A DNA stretch of 64,000 nt from Gnetum montanum (Eukaryota; Streptophyta; Gnetopsida; Gnetales; Gnetaceae), in assembly GCA_015680685.1 (NCBI GenBank), contig MNCI01004113.1, positions 62,001 through 126,000 on the forward strand. Direction: 5' to 3'. The notes beneath the pieces are model-generated. The model did no database searches. It was not told the DNA's origin and worked only from the letters and a program-made list of their open reading frames with translations. Shown here in pieces: positions 47,957 through 59,780 of this stretch. Within the stretch, counting starts at the first letter, position 1, and every line of letters starts with the position of its first letter. Both the position numbers and the translations under genes were made by a program.

Positions 47957-50900
47957 TCTATTGTAAATGAAATCAAAGCTGCTATTGCATCCCCCTTGTC
48001 CCTTTTTGGAAATGAAAAGTAGTAAAGCTTCTGTGATTTATTTTCTTTGCAACAAGGATCGATGTTGCAGAAAATAATTGTAGATAAAATGAGCATTTTA
48101 TTTTTTTCCCCTTTGTATTTTCTAAAATTGTAGCATCTTTTGAAGGCTCAAGTATAGATGTTGCCAAGACACCTTGATAATTCATGGTTATCTTAGGAGT
48201 ACAGTCTGAACTTTGATATAGAAGTTGGATACAACTAATGATATTATCAACTAGTTATTACTCTCATTGAAGTCAATAGTAAGAGAAATAATACTTCTAA
48301 CAAACCCTCCTTTCTAGACCGCCTTATTTTGATAATTATTTATATCTCTTATTATTATCTTAATTGATGATTTGGGTAGAAGATATTGGTTATGACATCG
48401 ACATATTAGAAACATTGGCATCATTCTAAATAATGTTTATATTTTTACCTCTATCTTCATATGTATCATTTCTACACCATAGAGCAAAAGCAACCCACTT
48501 AAGCTTTATATCATTAGAAATATTGGAATTACTAGGCATTAAATTTGCACTGACCATGGTAATGGAAATAGAAATTGGCTACTTTCATTGAGCTTTCTTT
48601 TAGTCACTCATGATGAATTAAATTAGGAAAATTCAATTCTCAACATTATCTACTCCATCAAATGGTAGAAATGTTACAACACTTACATGGCTTATCTTTG
48701 TTTGTGGATTTTCTAATAATCTTTGTGGTGACTATGCAAGCCATATTCTCTTAGTAGTAAGCTAGATACTTATGAAACTTGACTTTGTTGATAAGTATCA
48801 TACATCTTTGTAGATCATGTTCACTTTGTAGGGAGCTAGATACTCACGTAGCTTGACTTTGTCAGTAAGCATCATTTGTTTAGTTTGAAATCATTTGGAT
48901 TTAGTGGATGGCAGTGGATTCATTTTTTATTATTTTGTTTTTGGATATTTCATTTAGTTATAATTAGTTATTTAATATTCATCTATGTGTATTTGTATTT
49001 TTGGGTGTTAACTCTCTACTTGTAGCTACTCCTTATGCATGACTATCTAGCTACTTGGTGCCTTCAATTAAAACCCATACGGAAGTACTTTGTAGCTTAT
49101 TTCCCTTACTTAGAATTACGATTGATCCCCTTTGCATTTTTATGCCTTCTAAGTGATTCAATTAATTATGAGTATGAGTTAGATGAAGAAGTTGATGCTT
49201 AGATTTCCTTTTTAGACCTACTTTTAGCTTAACTATTAAGTTTTCAATTATCACTTATGTTTCTCCCAAGCTATAATATTCAACTAGGATTTTTGTACTA
49301 TATAATTATTATGAGAATTATATTTGTATTTTTTCTATCTTTGGTTGTAGAACCCCGAATAATCATCCTTTAAACTTCAATATAAGTTTCTTTTTCTCTA
49401 ATCCTCTTAAAACATGGGGCTATGCTTACACTAGCATGTAATAAGAATATGGTACATACAATGATGGGTTGATTACAAGCCCTACATACCTCCTTCCCTC
49501 ATTAAACATAACAACTTGTTAATGATATGACACATTATCACTTCTTATTGTCTTAATGATTAATGCATCAATTATATAGTGTCTATCTTTCTTAGACTAT
49601 AATACCTTAAGGACTAGCATAGCCAAGGATAATATCTAACACTTTCCATCATTTTGAAAGCTAAAAAACATTGAATATTTATGTCAATCACTTGTTTTAG
49701 GTTTTGTTTTACAAGCAACACCAACAAGTGTGGTTGGACATACTCCTAATTCTCTATTTTATTTCCACCAAACAAGATCATTTAATCTATGATAGGATTC
49801 AAATAATGGATGGGAATAAAAAATGTATAGCCTTTAAAAACTTTGTCTAGGCTTCAACAACTTTGTCCATCTAATGTGACATTGCATTTCTACATTGAGG
49901 GCCATCCAATGTAAAGAGTCCAATCACCATTTGGCTATGAGTTGAGGTATCTTTAGGTTTTAAACTACACAAAAAAGGCTTGGCTCAACCATCATTTTTG
50001 AACTACACCTTGATATATCCACCACACCACCACCCCCTCCTCCCATCCCCCTTGCCCTCACCCACACCACTCACCACCCAACCCCCACAAGTAGGTGATG
50101 AAGAAGCATATGTGAGGTGGATACACACTTGCAAATGGTGCCTGCAACATTGAAAGCCTTCACGTATTGTGTAGCTCAACCTCCATGTATCCAATGGCTT
50201 AGGATATTGTGCTAATGTAAACATATGTATGGGTATGGTTGGATAGTGGTGTTCATCTCCACATCCATGATAAGATACATGTAAAATAAATAAACAATGC
50301 ATCTCATCCATTCAAGGTATGGGGATGAATATATTGTTATTAAAATGATATATTAATTATCCCTAAAAATACTACATGCTTCACATAATGTACACCATTC
50401 AAATGAATCATCCACTTAATTCCTAACTATGAGTTTAGGTGAATTTCTTAACATAGATTCTAAAGGGTTTCTAATCATAATTCATGCGGGTTCATTTTAT
50501 TAAAGAAAATAAATATACATGATCACACGTATATTTTTTTTTTAAATAAAAGAATGTAATTACTTGTAAAAAAATGGAATTACCATAATGAAATAAGAAT
50601 AAATAAATAATATTTTACTTTGCATGAAAGGAAAATCTAACTATGATAAAATATACAAAACAGTCATTATGTAATAAAAGACTTAGTTCAATAAGACTTC
50701 AAGATTTTCAATATCTCATGTCCTTATCATACAATCAAAAGAAAGTAAATGTGTATCTTAAGTAGATTTTAAATTTCATCTAAGGAACTATCTCACACAT
50801 CAAACTATAGAGAGTTACAAAAAATAGATTTGTTCTATGTTAAAGAAATAGATTATTATTCCCTCATAGCTCTACTCCTAGATGAATCTTTACATGTGAA

Positions 50901-51684
50901 AATCAACTAATGTTTCCTTTATTTAAATGCTTCCTACTTAGAATCCTTGTTGAACCTTAGAAAACCCTCAAAGGAACAAAATATTATAACCTAAATAGTT
51001 TACCAAATTCTATTTACTAGAGTATAGATTTAAAGGTTCAATTGAAGGAAAAGTAAAATGTAGAAAACCATATATCCATATCTATAAGGAAAATATCATA
51101 GTCTCTATTTTAGGGTGTAAAATTTTGATTTCTTAGTAACTAAAGAAAATAGGAAAATAGCCTTAAAAATAACATTTCTACAACTAGAAATCATTAATAA
51201 TTAGAAACTAATTTATGAGAAAAAGAGAATAGATTTTATAGGTGACTATTTATTATTATTATTATTATTGTTATGTAATTTAATCACAAATAGAAAATAG
51301 AGGATAACAACCATAAAAATAGTAACAATCTCTAACCTAAGAATAGTCTTCATTAAATCATTAAAACTCTAATTGTAAGCAATAAAAATATGTTAACTAT
51401 ATGAACTCAATTACTAAATGAAAAGGAGAGAGAAATAAAAACTAAAATGTACCAAGATTGATCATCATAATGGATTAACATAGTGCCAAGCTTTTAAAAT
51501 CCTCATTATTAAATTTTTCTATCCTCTCATGTTCTCACATTGAGAGAAATAAAGGCTTGAACAAAGGACCATTTAACAATGAATTGGAACATGAAAAATC
51601 TCTTGAAAACCCCTCAAAATTTATCCAAAAATGCTCAAAAAAATAAAACATATGCACTTAACAAAAGATACCAAAAATCCTTAA
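47957..51684. other. Unassigned AT-rich spacer
   Basis: No gene, LTR or pol motif recognised; the longest ORF is about 100 codons without a domain. It contains a 42-bp direct repeat (48760-48801 and 48834-48875), a pyrimidine/CA-rich tract at about 50020-50095 and an ATT microsatellite at about 51247-51271. It could be the pre-insertion host DNA or a very old element. Confidence 0.5.
48760..48875 (+). repeat. Two direct copies of a 42-bp unit
   Basis: AGCTAGATACT...CTTGACTTTGT...ATCAT at 48760-48801 and 48834-48875, about six mismatches, separated by 32 bp. Confidence 0.7.
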
Positions 51685-52554
51685 TGATGAACAGTGAGGT
51701 ACCCCTACTCTCAACCATACGAACATGAACGTTTCACACATGATCATTCATTATTCGTTATTCATATTCATATGGTTGAGCATAGGGGTACCTCGCCACC
51801 ACTATGCACCTTGATTGGAACAAGGACGGGTTGGTTAATTGTTGTTTTCCCAAACTTACTTGTATGTCACGACTTTATTGTTAAGTAAGCTTGAGGCATA
51901 CAATTTTTATTTCTTTTATGTTTTTATGTCCTGTGCTAGTAGGGAAGGAGAGAGATAACTAATTGACTAATTTAACTTAACTACTCATTAATTAAGTTCT
52001 AAATAATCCTAAAACCAGTATCCATTCTCACTTGCCATACACATCTTGAACTAGTGCAACGCTATTGGGATTACAAAATGCTAATTGTTACTGGGTTACC
52101 AAGCGTTAAACACACATGCTCAAAGTGATCATACTATGTGTGTTTACTTAAGAAAGTGTAGGGTGAGAGAAGACATAAATTAACTAGGAAAGAATTTAAT
52201 AACATCAATTAACACTAATTAATCTATTCTAAATGCTTCAAGCTTTATCATAAATTTCATCTTTATTTCCATACACAAGGTGTGCTTAGTTACACAATGC
52301 TCGAATAAAGATCTATTCACTCTATGACTCCTACTGCAGGCACACAGAAATAATTCTAACTCTGGGAGGGAGAAAAGGAAATAGTTTGACTAAGGGACTA
52401 ACTAATCTATTGCAAAGCCAAGGGCACCTACCTCTTATTTATAGGCAAGGAGGTAGGTCCCGATATCGGGTATCCGACATCACATGGTAGGCTCCGATAT
52501 CATGAATTCGATATCGCAGATGTGATATCGTAGCCCCAATATCGCGATTTATCA
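51685..52554 (-). repeat. 3' LTR of element G (870 bp)
   Basis: Ends correspond to TGATAAATCGCG and CTGTTCATCA on the minus strand. The PPT CATGGGGGTA adjoins at 52555-52564. TATAAATA (minus) is at 52436-52443, with four GATATC sites at 52462-52529. Confidence 0.85.
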
Positions 52555-54040
52555 TACCCCCATGACTAAATGAAAACTCATCCTTGAGTTTCTTACAAAA
52601 TATTGGGAAGGTATGGGCTTATTGACTAATTGACAACTGATGGTGGAATGGGATGACAAAATCCATGTGCCCAATGAATGGATCAATAAGCATATTACAA
52701 CATTAGTGTTCATGAACATTGTGCTGAAAATTTGTACATAAATGACATCCAAGCCTTTATTTGGTATCTTGAAGAGAAAGAGAGAGAGAAAGAAGATGAA
52801 ACGTGTTACCACCAATGTTGAGATTGCACCTTCTATTGTTTATCCATAGCCACGCCACCAGACTTGCTCCTTTTGTAAACACTCCAATTCCGATCCATCC
52901 TGAGTGCTTCCTCCAAGCCCCATCCATTGTTTGTATGATTGTCATTTGCACACAAAACACAGTTACAAATGAACAAGGATAGATGAACCATAATAAAATT
53001 GGTACCTTGCCTCAATATGAAGTGCATTGGCTGAGTTGTGGTTATGGCAGAAACTGGTTTGGATGTTTATCATTGGTGACAACCCAAGGTGTAGGGGTTA
53101 GATGACTAGAAAAGATTGAAAAATTTGTGCCAGGGCCCCCATGACTAAGAGTGAACCTCCAATAGCTATAAGATGGAAAAATATAAGGAATAAGAAAGAT
53201 GGGAAAAAATAGCAATAGCAATGCCAATAAAATGGATATCATGGATGGGGATGAAAGAAGAGATGATTGATTACAGTAAATGTTTAAGGAAAAGAAGTTA
53301 ACAATTGCACCAAAAAGGAGTGCTAGTGGGTCCTTCCCAAAGTAGGATCATGCCATTTATGCCTTGACAAACCCACAAACTAAAGAGACTATAGGCTCTA
53401 GGAATGTCATTTGGAAGCAAGAGTTAAAAAGTTACCCATAAGAATTCACCAAAGAAAAATAATGCATCAACCCAAAAATGGACTAATGATAAAATCGGCA
53501 ATGAGGTGGAAAATGGAAAGAGAGATGGAGAGGAGAGAATGGAATGGAATCCCAAGAACAACATTGTGTAAAGCCCCTTTTGTATTTCATTAACCATGAC
53601 CTTGCATCAATACACTTGGCCAATCCATCCCCTTGAAGCAAAAAGAATGCTTCCACAAAGATTCACCACCATCCCAAGGAGAGCGAGATGGAGAAGTAGG
53701 AAGCGAGAAAGGGCCTTAGTTATAGGGAACCTTCAGGCATGGGTAACATGTCTTTCTGGAATCATAACTAGTGCTTATAGCCCATATTGCTTTATTATGT
53801 CTAAGGGGTGTGCTTTGAATTCTCACTTTCTTTTTTTTATTTTTTTCTTTTGTGTGAGAACCACACCATGCAAAGACTTATTTTTATTCACTCAGCTTCC
53901 TGATATTTGGACAATGTCAGAATGGCGAAAAACCTAAGAAAAAGCATCCAAGCACCCAAGAGAATGGCCAGCAAAAATGTATCAAATCCCCAAGAGAATG
54001 ACCAGCACAAATGTATCAAATCCCCTTAAAGTACTTGGCT
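52555..54040 (-). other. Polypurine tract and 3' noncoding region of element G
   Basis: AGTCATGGGGG (minus) occurs at the LTR border (52557-52567) and again at 53136-53146. No coding sequence recognised. Near 53956-54028 a ~36-bp unit (CCAAGAGAATG...TATCAAATCCCC) is present twice. Confidence 0.6.
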
Positions 54041-55924
54041 CGATGAAGAAACTGTTATTTCTTCTTAAGGTTTAACTCTTGTGGTATTTTTTGGGTGAGG
54101 AGATAGGTAAGAATGCTACTATAATAGTTTGTCTCTGTGGGTGATTGATTATTCACTACACTAACAAAGAGGAACTCATCAACAAAATAATTAGAAATTG
54201 GATACTCATCCTCTTTGTTGTCCCATTGCAATTGAGATAAATGGTCAGCAACTACATTCTCGGTGCCTTTGCAATCGATCATTGTTAAATCGAACTCTTG
54301 TAAGATTACAAGCCATCGTATGATATGAGAGCTTATCATTGCCTTATTCATGAGGAACCAGATTGCACTATGATTTGTATGTATATATACATTGTAACCT
54401 AATACATAGTGCCTAAAATTTTCTAGTGCAAACACTACAACCATTAATTCTTTCTTTGTGGTATTATAGTTAAGTTGTGCACTAGTGATACTTATACTTG
54501 CACAATGGATGTAATAAGGACACTTCTAGTCATCTAACTATGTAAGTACAGCTCCTAAGGCATAATTGGATACGTTAGTCATGATATGGAATGGTTTGGA
54601 CCAGTTAGGAGCTTGTAGAATGGGTGTTTCTACAAGCTTTTGTTTTAAAGTTTGGAAAGCTAATTTGCATTCCCTAGTCCACTTGAAAGGTATGGCTTTT
54701 TTTGCTAATCCCACCAATGATTTGGCAACCTTTGAAAAGTTCTTAATAAATGTCCTATAGTAGCTAGTATCTCTAATGAATGACTAAATATCTTTGATAG
54801 TTTCTGGTTGATGGTTAATTCCTTGGATAACTTTGATTTTTTTAGGGTCTACCTCTATCCCTGTGTGTAAGATTTTGTGCCCTATTACTATGCCTTCTTA
54901 GACCATGAAATGGCTTTTCTGCTAGTTGAGCCTTAAATTGGTTTCTACACATCTTTTTAACACTTGCTCTAACTGGTCCAAGGCTTGATCAAAGTTTTCT
55001 CCATAAGTGGAGATGTCACCATAAAGACCTCCACGCCATTCCCTATCTGCTATTGGAATATGCTTAGAACTAGTCATTGAAATGTTGCAGGGGCATTGCA
55101 TAAGCCAAACAACATCTGTTTATATGCAAATGTTCCCTAAGGACTAGTGAACATAGTCTTGGCTTAGTCTTCTAGGGCTATTTGTATTTGGTTATATCCA
55201 TTATAACCATCCAGAAAACTATAATAGCGATGCCTTACGATGATGTTTAAGACTTGGTCAATAAATGGTAATGGAAAGTGGTCTTTGAACGTTTCCATAT
55301 TTAGTAGCTTGAAATCTATGCACATCTCCATTTTCCTCCCTTTTTAGGCACAATAACTAAGGGGCTAATCTATTCACTATCAGCAATGGGGTATATGAAC
55401 CTAGCCTTGAGAAGCTATTTGATTTCTTCCTTAACTACTTGCTTTAAATTTGGGTTCAATTACCTATGTGATTGTCTTCAAGGATTCATGGAGGGTTTAG
55501 TGTAAATTCTATGCTAGCATATCCTATGGTCTATTCCAGCTAATTCAGGATATAACCAAGTGAAGGCTTTCAACCATTTATTTATCACCTTTAGCAGTCT
55601 CTCTTTTTTCTCTGGAGCAAGCTTCACATTAATAATTACTAGTTTTCCATTTTTAAGGAATGTGTATTCCATACCAGTGGGGAATGGCTTTAGCTTGAGG
55701 GGATCCTACTTAAATTTCTCAGAGATTTCCAACTTCCCCCAATTGATATTTTCAAGGTTAAGACTTGGAAGTTGGTAGTGGACTTGCTCTAATGTGTCTA
55801 TGCTATTAATGTAAGCGCAAGTCAAACCCTCAATTGGCTCCATGCATATGATTGAACTACTTTCTTGATCATTTTTTAGCCACTGGATGCCTTCCTATCA
55901 TCTGGCTACTACATACAGGCATCT
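54041..55924 (-). pseudogene. pol: RT and RNase H of element G
   Basis: RNase H end (54055-54444): FALENFRHYVLGYNVYIHT, HSAIWFLMNK, IRWLVILQEFDL and NVVADHLSQL, close to Athila. RT lies at about 54600-55560. At the catalytic site (about 55010-55020) one base is missing, so the FMDD motif is frameshifted. The linker before RT (55560-55924) matches that of element F. After RNase H the tail QFLHRAKYF runs into noncoding DNA. Confidence 0.75.
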
Positions 55925-56450
55925 TCATATGTTGATTACTTGTGCACACTTATTACATGCAGGCAATTGTAAACTTTGCACAAACCATGACCTCTCCATG
56001 CAATTAGACCGTGTGTCACTGTATGCAATGCATGGAACTTTCTTCATCTCGATATTTTTGAATGTATTTTCCTTTGATATCTCTATGGAAAGATCATGGA
56101 TTCTTAGGGGTGTGTCAATGGTGCTTAGCCAAGCTCTTCCCATTATGATTGGGAAGTCCCCCTTACCATTGTTCACCTGAATCACTAGAAAGTCAGCTAG
56201 GTATGACCATCCATAAATAGTGGTAATAATGTAGTCCACTAGTTCCAATGGGATAGTGATGGATTGGTCAACCAACTCTAGAAGGATGTTGCTCTTTCTC
56301 AATGGAGGCAAGTTCCAGGCCTTGTACATTTCTTGAGAAATCAAGTTGACACTGGAACTTGAATCCAAAAGAGCCTTACATGGTTAATTTCTAGTAATTT
56401 TTAAGTATATTAGAGGACTTCTAGGATTAGATAATTTCTTGAAAAGATGG
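55925..56450 (-). pseudogene. Aspartic protease of element G
   Basis: DSSSSVNLISQEMYKAWNLP is the active-site region (Asp-Ser kept, Gly changed to Ser), followed by LELVDQSITIPLELVDYI and FPIIMGRAWLS. Reads in one frame from 56368 to 55925. Confidence 0.75.
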
Positions 56451-58756
56451 CCAACTTTGATCCAATCAATGATAGCATGTGTTAGGATGATCGTATGCAT
56501 TGAGTGCAGTGGTTGGATTGAAGGAGGCTCTAAAGTTTTGATTGATACTAAGGCATCTAAGGAATCAGCCACTTGTGATTGCAAGGGCTTGGTTGGACTG
56601 TTGGTTCTAAAGAAAGGTATTTTCTTCATGCGATTATCAAAACCAATAGTAGGTTGAGAGTTAATAGCCCTTGTCGCATTACGTTGCTACAGCTAGGTAG
56701 GGAGTTCACCTTGCATCACGGGAGCAGGTGGTAGTGGAGCTATTGGTGGAAGAGATGTGGTCAGATGAGAAGGATGATATTCTTGTAGAATACTACCCCT
56801 AGAAGAGGGAGTCCCATAATACTCATGATCTTGGTAGTGAGGTTGAGAAGTCGCATGACCAGTAGAGTCATATGGAGAGACTAGCTGGTGCATGTAATAT
56901 CCATATGGGTCAGGTTGCCGATAATGATACTATTGCCATGGTGGTGGCATTCCCCATGGTTGTGGGTACTAACACTATCGATATTACTCAATTGGTTGTG
57001 GTGGAGTTCCATTGGGATAATACGTTAAGGGTTGGTGGAACTGTCTTGGGTTACCTTGGGGGTAAGGTAACCTTCGGGGTGTTTGCTGTTTGTTCAATTG
57101 TGAGTTGAGTGCATACATCCTAGACTCTTGCAAATGTGAGATTATAGGGTAACATCCCTTAGGATGGTCATATTTACATATCTCACATCCACTATCATTG
57201 TCTATTTTCGAATCCACAACCTCTTCAATGATGGCAACTTTACCCTTACCCTTGCTACGTGCATGTTCAGCTTCTCTCTTTTTTCTTTTCTCACTACCTT
57301 GCTCTCTAGAATCCTCTACTATTTTAAGAATAGTTTAAAATCTATTGTCTAGGGAATTCCACATTTGGTCTACCTTTGCCAATACTTTTGATGTAAACTT
57401 TTGGATAGGCAAAGTTTTCCTATTCACCATCTCTTTGAGTGGTGACTCTTCTTCATCCTCACAAAATCTTACTTCCCTCTTCTAGAGGGAAGGATCTCGA
57501 TTATACTCTTCCACACTTTCTCTCCTTTGTAGCTCACCTTCTTCCTTAGCAACTTGCTCCAATAGTCTTTGAATTTGATGGGACCTAAGCTCAAATAGTC
57601 TTCCTTAGGCATAAGTCCCAAGGGTTCTTCTTGTTTCATGCCTAAGCCCATCTATGAGATCGCATAGTTGATCCCTTTGTGAATAACCATGGCTAGGACA
57701 ACGATGTAACAGTGCATAGTATCAGCCCATGGCAGCATCCAAGGATTCATATCCTCCTTGTTTCTAGCCTTGGATTTTCTTTCATAGTTTGGACACTTGG
57801 GAGTAAATTTGGTACTTATCGTTGAACAATCCTAACATGGTACTCCATCTACAAATGGATTCCAATTCTAAGGACCGGTACCAGCTTTTTGCTTCTTTAA
57901 CTAATGTCTGCGAGAAACCCTTAAGTTTTTGCTATTCATTCTCTATGTTTTTTAAGGCACATGCATCATGGAATGCTTGTAAGTAATTTTAAGGATCAGC
58001 ATTATATCCCCCTTCAAATCGTGGGATATTGTTCATATCTAATCTTGTAATCCTACTATCTTTTTTGTTGCCTTCTTAGAATTCTAATAGCCTCAGTTAT
58101 GTCTAACATAATTTGAGTAGTGAGTAGGGGTTCATTGTGATCATCTCGTCCATGGCATCTATGATTCCTACGTTTTTCCCTACTCTCCCTTCTTCTATGT
58201 TGGATTCTCTAGAGTGCCCTCATCCCCTTTCCTAGTTGTTTCGCCTATGACTTCCACTTTGCCTACCTTTGTCCCCATGATATTTTTCTTTATGACCACA
58301 TCCAAATACTAAAGGAGAGGGTGAAGGAGATGATGATAGTGAAGAAGAAGGAGAACCATCATCATGATGGTGTCTACTATCTTCTCTTCAAAAGTCTTGT
58401 CCTCTATCGCGATTGCGATCAGAATGTCCACCTTTATCATGTGTCTATGTCCCTTTTTTGGATCCTTTGTGCTCATGGGTATTAGAACCTAGGTTATGAA
58501 TAGTGGAATGAAAGTTCTGATACACAACCCCTTGGCCAAAGTCAAGGAGAGGAACATCATTTTATGGGCAACTGCCTAAGGTAGGTTCACCACACTCATT
58601 TTCACTTAAGACATGTGAGACATCTTGGGACCACTTACCCTTCAAAGACTTATGATGTCTCTCATGTTGCAAGTCCCTTTGATGGTGTGCCTCTGTAAGA
58701 CAATATTCTCTCAATTCATGGTCTTGCATAATGTATTCTGCATGTAAGTCTAGCAT
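56451..58756 (-). pseudogene. gag: gag of element G
   Basis: N-terminal segment from 58756 (MLDLHAEYIMQDHELREYC; MKGKW-type LKGKWSQDVSHVLSENECGE). Capsid fragments at about 57600-58020 are interrupted by stops. At about 57150-57217 DSKIDNDSGCEICKYDHP keeps both Cys, the His and the last Cys of the knuckle-like motif. A Pro-rich linker (56693-56893) leads to protease. Confidence 0.65.
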
Positions 58757-58814
58757 GCCAATTCATGTGAGAGCACAAAGAATCATGCTTGAGAATGAAC
58801 GATCAGGAGGTAAC

Positions 58815-59767
58815 TGATGAGTGGCAAGGTACCCCTACACTCAACCATACGAAATGAGCGTAGCACGGGCGATCCGGTCAAACTCCGCAGACTAAATGCC
58901 TAAACGCCACGAGGAACACTTGGGGTTAATCATTCATTGTCTTCCCAGACTTACTTGTTGTTGTCACTGTGTATGGTTAAGTCTGAGGTATATGATTTTT
59001 TTGGTATTTTCAAGTTTATCTCCTATGCTAAACGGTGAAGGGTTGAGAAACTAAAACTAACTCTAACTAGAGAACTAACTCCTAGTGTCAGCATCTGTTC
59101 CCACTTGCTGTACACACCCTAAACTGTGCAACTGTGGCTACCAAACGCTAATCGTTACTGGGATTACCACACGTAATGCACGTGCTCGAAGCGTACTGAG
59201 GCACTTAACTAATCTAAATGTGACAAGCAGTCGATTCCTTGACTAGCCGTACACATCTGGAGATGCTCGTAATCAAGTCGTACTTATCTCACATTCTAGG
59301 AGGAAAGGGTGAGAGAATCTACTCGCGATGAGTAGCCAATTCCTTGGCTAGACGTACACGTTCGTCAACGCTCGTAACCAAGTCGTACTCATGCTGCGTT
59401 ACTAGGAAAGCAGTAAATAACATTAATTAAACCTATCCATGCACTGCAAGGTTTATCCACAAAGTTTGCCTTTATTGTCGTACACAACTTGTGTTCAGGT
59501 ACAAAGCTGCTCGAATAAAGAACCGCTCACTTGGGGGACCCCTACTGCGGGCACATGGAAAATATTCTATCTTTGGGGTGATCAATCTGCCAGAGCTTCA
59601 CTACTTTATGCCTATTATGTCAAATGAGGGGAGTGCCACCTCTTATTTATAGATTTGGTGGCAGACCACGATATCGCGTACGAGATATCACAGGGAACGA
59701 AGCGATATCGCGTACGCAATATTGTAGGGGATGTGATATCGTGGCCTGTGCAATTCGCATCTTATCA
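58815..59767 (-). repeat. LTR shared by elements G (5') and H (3'), 953 bp
   Basis: Minus-strand ends are TGATAAG and CCTTGCCACTCATCA. On the right it is followed by the H polypurine tract, on the left by the G leader. TATAAATA (minus) is at 59644-59651 and four GATATC sites lie between 59670 and 59740. An internal duplication (about 59225-59282 and 59328-59385) explains its greater length than 51685-52554. Confidence 0.85.
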
Positions 59768-59780
59768 TACCCCCATGACT

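Larger units (their letters stand above)
51685..59767 (-). mobile_element. Element G: Athila-like Ty3 element lacking integrase
   Basis: Minus strand: 5' LTR 58815-59767, gag, protease, RT, RNase H, 3' noncoding region, 3' LTR 51685-52554. Integrase is deleted: sequence goes from the RNase H tail straight to 3' noncoding DNA at about 54030. The 5' LTR is also the 3' LTR of element H. Confidence 0.8.

Noticed and set aside
50003-50311. 102-codon minus-strand ORF in the unassigned spacer
   Set aside because: Composition is driven by a CA/CT-rich tract; no domain or neighbour supports it.
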